This document shows, one piece after another, positions 60,339 to 64,000 of a stretch of 64,000 nucleotides of DNA. A program made the position numbers and the translations under genes. Each line of letters starts with the position of its first letter. Positions within the stretch are counted from its first letter, which is position 1. The stretch is from Apostichopus japonicus. Its lineage: Eukaryota > Echinodermata > Holothuroidea > Aspidochirotida > Stichopodidae. The DNA lies in contig NC_092583.1 in NCBI RefSeq assembly GCF_037975245.1, forward strand, positions 8,198,764 to 8,262,763, written 5' to 3'. The notes below the pieces were generated by a model. It was not told the DNA's origin and did no database searches. It saw only the letters and a list, made by a program, of their open reading frames with translations.

Positions 60339-60561
60339 ACCAACATTTTTCTCGCGCTCCGCGCGCATTCATCGTTTTAGTGTCCATATCATATAGGCAT
60401 TCATCGGAGGCATGTGATGTAATAACCGATCAATGCATATGATATGCACTCATATTAAGATGTTAAATGCGCGCGGAGCGCGCGAAAAATGTTGGTATGT
60501 TTTTCGGGCAAGTCGTTACAGCCCCCCCCCCCCCAAATCAAATTAGGCTCCTACGCCTATG
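60339..60561 (-). mobile_element. Fold-back MITE end related to 12634-13079
   Basis: Arms 60339-60369 and 60466-60496 are inverted repeats with one mismatch in 31 bases, rich in CGCGCGCGGAGCGCG. On the minus strand the end reads CATAGGCGTAGGAGCC, then a G-run and CTGTAACGACTTGCCCG, as in the nested element of the composites. The other terminus is not seen, so this copy is truncated or rearranged. Confidence 0.75.
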
Positions 60562-60758
60562 ATCAGAGGCTAGCTGCGTAACCATCTTATTCTGAGCCTG
60601 TTATTGCGCCTACAAGACTATCCTGGTGTTGTCCGCCCAAAATATATCACATTGAACAACAGAAAAGTTCTCACTAATACTGCATGCACTCCACGAGCAC
60701 TGCAACATACTGCATATTTGCAGGCAAATGCAGTTCTCGTTCTTTTTGTCTTTACACG

Positions 60759-60815
60759 TAAAGCGCATTGAGCAAGTTTTGTTGTATTCTGCGCTATATA
60801 AGACTCATTATTATT
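60759..60815 (+). repeat. SINE/LINE-type tail with AGCGC...GCGCT stem
   Basis: AAAGCGCATTGAGCAAGTTT, then CTGCGCTATATAAGACTCATTATTATTA. AGCGC at 60762 can pair with GCGCT at 60791. It is the clearest of three related tails in this window. Confidence 0.65.
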
Positions 60816-61694
60816 AACACTTGATATAGGTATTTTGAATCGTGAGCTGTGACAATTTGCATACAGTATTAATGGTGCAGCTTAGCAGTCGTTTCTGTGT
60901 GTCACAACCTGCTACCGAATGTTTCCAATGTGTTTGCTTGCTTTTTATTGTGGGGAAGGGGGGCTTTTACAGCATTCTCTCAGCATGTCTTGCAACTGTT
61001 TCGATACAAATCTTATTGTAATACGCTACACTTCGATTACATACCACATATACTGGCGGTCATTACACTTCTATAAATCATATATCTATTTACAACAAAC
61101 ATGCTCACTAATTTCGATGAGTTATTGTTGAATCAAAACTCATTTATTAGTGCAGATTGTCTTGAGGCATTTGATTGTTTCCCACTAATTACCAGTTTAT
61201 CTAATATATCTAAGTTAACTCGTCCAAAATAACAAAAGTTGGTGCAAATTGAAAGTAAATATTTATAAATACGTTTATAACCATAAATAGGTATAGCCAC
61301 TTTGGTTATGATGGGGTTCAATGCTTTATGATTTTGCACAGGCCTAACATGAGCTATCCATTGAATGACACAATGAAGATTTTACGAGTGATATATTTTA
61401 GTTTTGCTTTAAAGCCTCAATTAAGAATCAGACATATACATACCTGTAAACTGTAATTTAAATTTATACTGCATCGGAAAAGACCAAAAGCTGATCACTT
61501 TACTACTGTCTCGTTGTAAACCGATGTCGAAATTACATTTGTTGTTAAGGTTTTGAGCCAGTTAATAATTAAGTGACCTCCTACACGGAAACTTTCCTTT
61601 ATACTTTATGTTTACGTTTGGTCCCACAGACAAACAGTAGACGATCGCCATTTCGTGAGGGTTCTCTCTGATACCCATAGTAATAAACGGTTCT

Positions 61695-61740
61695 AATATA
61701 GCGCAACTTACAATAAAGTCTCGCTGCGCTGTACAAAAGA
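61695..61740 (-). repeat. SINE/LINE-type tail, minus orientation
   Basis: The minus strand reads GTACAGCGCAGCGAGACTTT followed by AAGTTGCGCTATATTAG, the same stem design as the tails at 57062 and 60759. No body of the element is recognised. The rest of 60816-62480 shows no feature I can support. Confidence 0.5.
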
Positions 61741-62480
61741 AAGTGAAAGATATGTACACAATATACAATAAGAGTAAACATAACAATTCTAACAATGAAA
61801 ACAGGTGTGTCTTCAAAATATTTTTCAACATCTCCACAGACACGACATTATGATATATGATGGGTCAAGTACTCAATAATATACAACACCAGTAAATAAA
61901 CTAATTTTATATGGGATTGTTAATGACCCAATTAACCAAGACGATTTTAGATTATTATCTTATGCCTTAAAATACTGTTCTTAAAGTTCTCTGCTGATTC
62001 ACACCGAAATGGGAATTCAAATGGAACCCTGTATCAACAAGGCAAGCCTCAGAGTGCCGTATCTGGACGTGTAGAGGTAAAAGAAAATTAAAAATTCTCA
62101 ACCAAATCCAAACCATGAATGTGGACTCTCCTTAAGAGGGCCCGTTTCTACTATAGCACCATCAGTTGATCCCATACTATGCCACTGGTTCCAGTACGTA
62201 TGGATCAAAACATCATCAAATATACAGTGATTTTGCTGCTCTTTCCTTGGTCTTCAAAATCAACTGGCTCACTTACTCTTTATGGCGTTAAGGGCCTTTA
62301 GTGACATTTCCTGGAACATATAGAGCTGCTTTCCGAACCTTATGAATGATTTTCCAGAATAAGTCCAATCATTGAGCATGCACACACTACTTGTGCTTTG
62401 GAGTACCAGCAGCATCTATTCTAGTCATATCTATGTTCCCCAAATGAGATGATCCATATATTTAATTTGGATAATTGTAT

Positions 62481-62483
<3 letters not shown>

Positions 62484-62530
<47 letters not shown>
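62484..62530. repeat. TA microsatellite
   Basis: About 47 bases of TA. Together with the tracts at 62671-62712 and 63040-63129 it brackets the hairpin and the tRNA-like sequence. Confidence 0.95.
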
Positions 62531-62535
<5 letters not shown>

Positions 62536-62598
62536 AGGAAGAATCAGGACTGCAGGAAGACTGCTCTAAGCTATAATAGCAGAGCCTAAACATATAAG

Positions 62599-62665
62599 TA
62601 TATGCCTTGGTAAGTACAGCTGTAACTAAGGGCGTGAAACTCCGAGTTACAGCTGTACTTACCAA

Positions 62666-62673
<8 letters not shown>
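62599..62673. repeat. Perfect 29-bp inverted repeat (hairpin)
   Basis: Arms 62599-62627 and 62645-62673 are perfect reverse complements, containing TGCCTTGGTAAGTACAGCTG and its complement, around a 17-base loop. The right arm runs into a TA tract. It could be a fold-back element, a cruciform, or a precursor-like hairpin if transcribed. Confidence 0.92.
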
Positions 62674-62716
<43 letters not shown>

Positions 62717-62762
62717 GAAAATCGTAATGAGTTGGAAAATCAAGAACAGTGAAAAAACTTTC

Positions 62763-62835
62763 AGCCTCCACCGGGATTCGAACCACGGGCCTTCCGCTCT
62801 GTACGCGGACACCCTAACCAATAGGCTAAGGACGC
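62763..62835 (-). tRNA. tRNA-like sequence, probably a pseudogene or SINE head
   Basis: The minus strand folds as a 73-base cloverleaf. The D-arm is GCCT/GGGT with loop ATTGGTTA, the anticodon arm is TCCGC/GCGGA with loop GTACAGA (anticodon ACA), and the T-loop is TTCGAAT. A-box TAGCCTATTGG and B-box GGTTCGAATCC are good. The acceptor stem pairs at 5 of 7 and the T-stem at 3 of 5 positions, and an ACA anticodon is not the normal Cys form, so a functional tRNA is unlikely. It sits between TA tracts. Confidence 0.5.
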
Positions 62836-63039
62836 TGATTGTACGTCCAGAGGTTCGAAACCGGTACGGAAGGTCGTAATTCCACTGTAGGTGTTTGTCA
62901 CCTGTATCGAACAATGCTAGTTCTGTTTTTGGTGACATATTTTGCCTTAATCTAGAGATCAAACAACTCGAAATCATTTGTGATTCCTAAAGCCGGATCT
63001 CGAAAGAGATACTTTGAACAGACTTTATGTTAATGCAAT

Positions 63040-63106
<67 letters not shown>

Positions 63107-63129
63107 TATATATATATCATATATATATA
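63040..63129. repeat. TA microsatellite
   Basis: About 90 bases of TA, broken by GATA and CATA near 63105-63120. Confidence 0.95.
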
Positions 63130-63184
63130 TTGAGGCAAGAATAATTGTGACCTTAATATAGCACTGCAACAACATATATTACCG

Positions 63185-64000
63185 CGCGTGATATAAACAC
63201 ATGTTCAACCTATTAGTTTCTGCAACGTTTAGCATGAAGTTCCGAGGTAACTGTTGACTTAATACAAATATAGATGGCGTGTTATGGTATATAAATAACG
63301 AAGACATATAGTAGCTATTCAACAGTGTTTGGTGAACTCCTTCGACGTTAGCACAGTGTATTTATGTGTATATAACGGGGTGCAGTGATGTGCACAGGTG
63401 CGAGGGACAAATTAAAAACTGATCAAGATATTGGGCTGAATTTTCTTGGAAGGGCCTGAGGCGAACAAAGGATATGATAAAGGAGGGGGCTTTACTTGGG
63501 TCATTTTAGTCGACTCCTATGTTGGAGGTGGTTAGTGGGGTCCACCTCCAGAATAAAAATGAAAGTTGAAAACGTCAAATGGTGCATTCTGAGGCTTCAT
63601 TGTTATATACAAGATATACAAGATGCTAACCATCTATAATAATAAACTTCCAGAGTAACCTGACTGATTTAGGTAATGACATTAATCTTTATAGGAGAGC
63701 TAGATGTGCATGAAGCATTTTATAAAAAAAAAGGATGCTGCCAAGTGGTCATTGAAACCAACTCCCATCTATGGAGGCCTAGAGACCTCCCCGGCTTACC
63801 CCCTCCCCACACTTATCACTTTCATGCGTGAACAGGTTTATCAGCAGAGCCTCAAAACAAAAGTAATCGTTAACGTACATTTATTTTGGGAACTTTTAGG
63901 GAAGTACAGCTTCGTCTGAGGTTCTGAAAAAAATGTATATGTATAGACAAATAGCGACCAACAACGTCTGTAACTAAAACACGAAGAAATAAGTGCTCCA
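63185..64000. repeat. Large dispersed repeat, inverted partner of 46105-47060
   Basis: This is colinear with the reverse complement of the 46-kb copy from about 47060 down to 46110, and it runs off the window end. It lacks the extra segment found at 46280-46440. Within it GTCAAATGGTGCATTCTGAG links it to the smaller family members near 6080 and 25120. No coding sequence. Confidence 0.8.

Overview
The window looks like a gene-poor, AT-rich, repeat-dense stretch of an animal nuclear genome. It has spliced genes with GT-AG introns, long TA microsatellites, many poly-G/C runs, hAT-like miniature elements, LINE and Penelope-like relics, and no operons. The gene families (C-type lectin, long LRR receptor, WSCD-type sulfotransferase) and the repeat style fit a marine deuterostome invertebrate, most likely an echinoderm. 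That placement is inference; no species can be read from the sequence.

Three spliced genes can be reconstructed with intact frames. (1) A minus-strand secreted C-type-lectin-like protein: 3 coding exons, 8078 to 4749, 183 aa. (2) A plus-strand receptor-like gene: 28 coding exons, 15083 to 43995, 1320 aa. It has a signal peptide, an LRR N-cap, about 21 leucine-rich repeats mostly carried one per 72-bp phase-2 exon, a cysteine-rich stalk with CxxC...GTY motifs, and a large multipass membrane module. (3) A minus-strand type II membrane sulfotransferase of the WSCD kind: 5 coding exons, 54086 to 47994, 338 aa. All splice junctions were read by eye and join in frame.

Layout: 1-4.7 kb no recognisable gene; 4.7-8.1 kb lectin; 8.5-13.8 kb nested hAT-like elements, TA tracts and a duplicated block; 15-44 kb receptor gene, with LINE remnants, satellites, a second copy of the 2-kb hAT composite, a dispersed GTGACTCGCGTGAC motif array and a Penelope-like element in its introns; 44-48 kb intergenic with dispersed repeats; 48-54 kb sulfotransferase; 54-64 kb intergenic with MITEs, an LTR-like promoter region, tRNA-like sequence, a perfect hairpin and an inverted copy of the 46-kb repeat.

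The genes do not form an obvious pathway. The lectin and the LRR receptor are both plausible extracellular recognition molecules, and the sulfotransferase would act on Golgi glycans, but no functional link is shown. The strongest candidates for something undescribed are the LRR/Cys-rich/multipass receptor and the GTGACTCGCGTGAC array in its largest intron.
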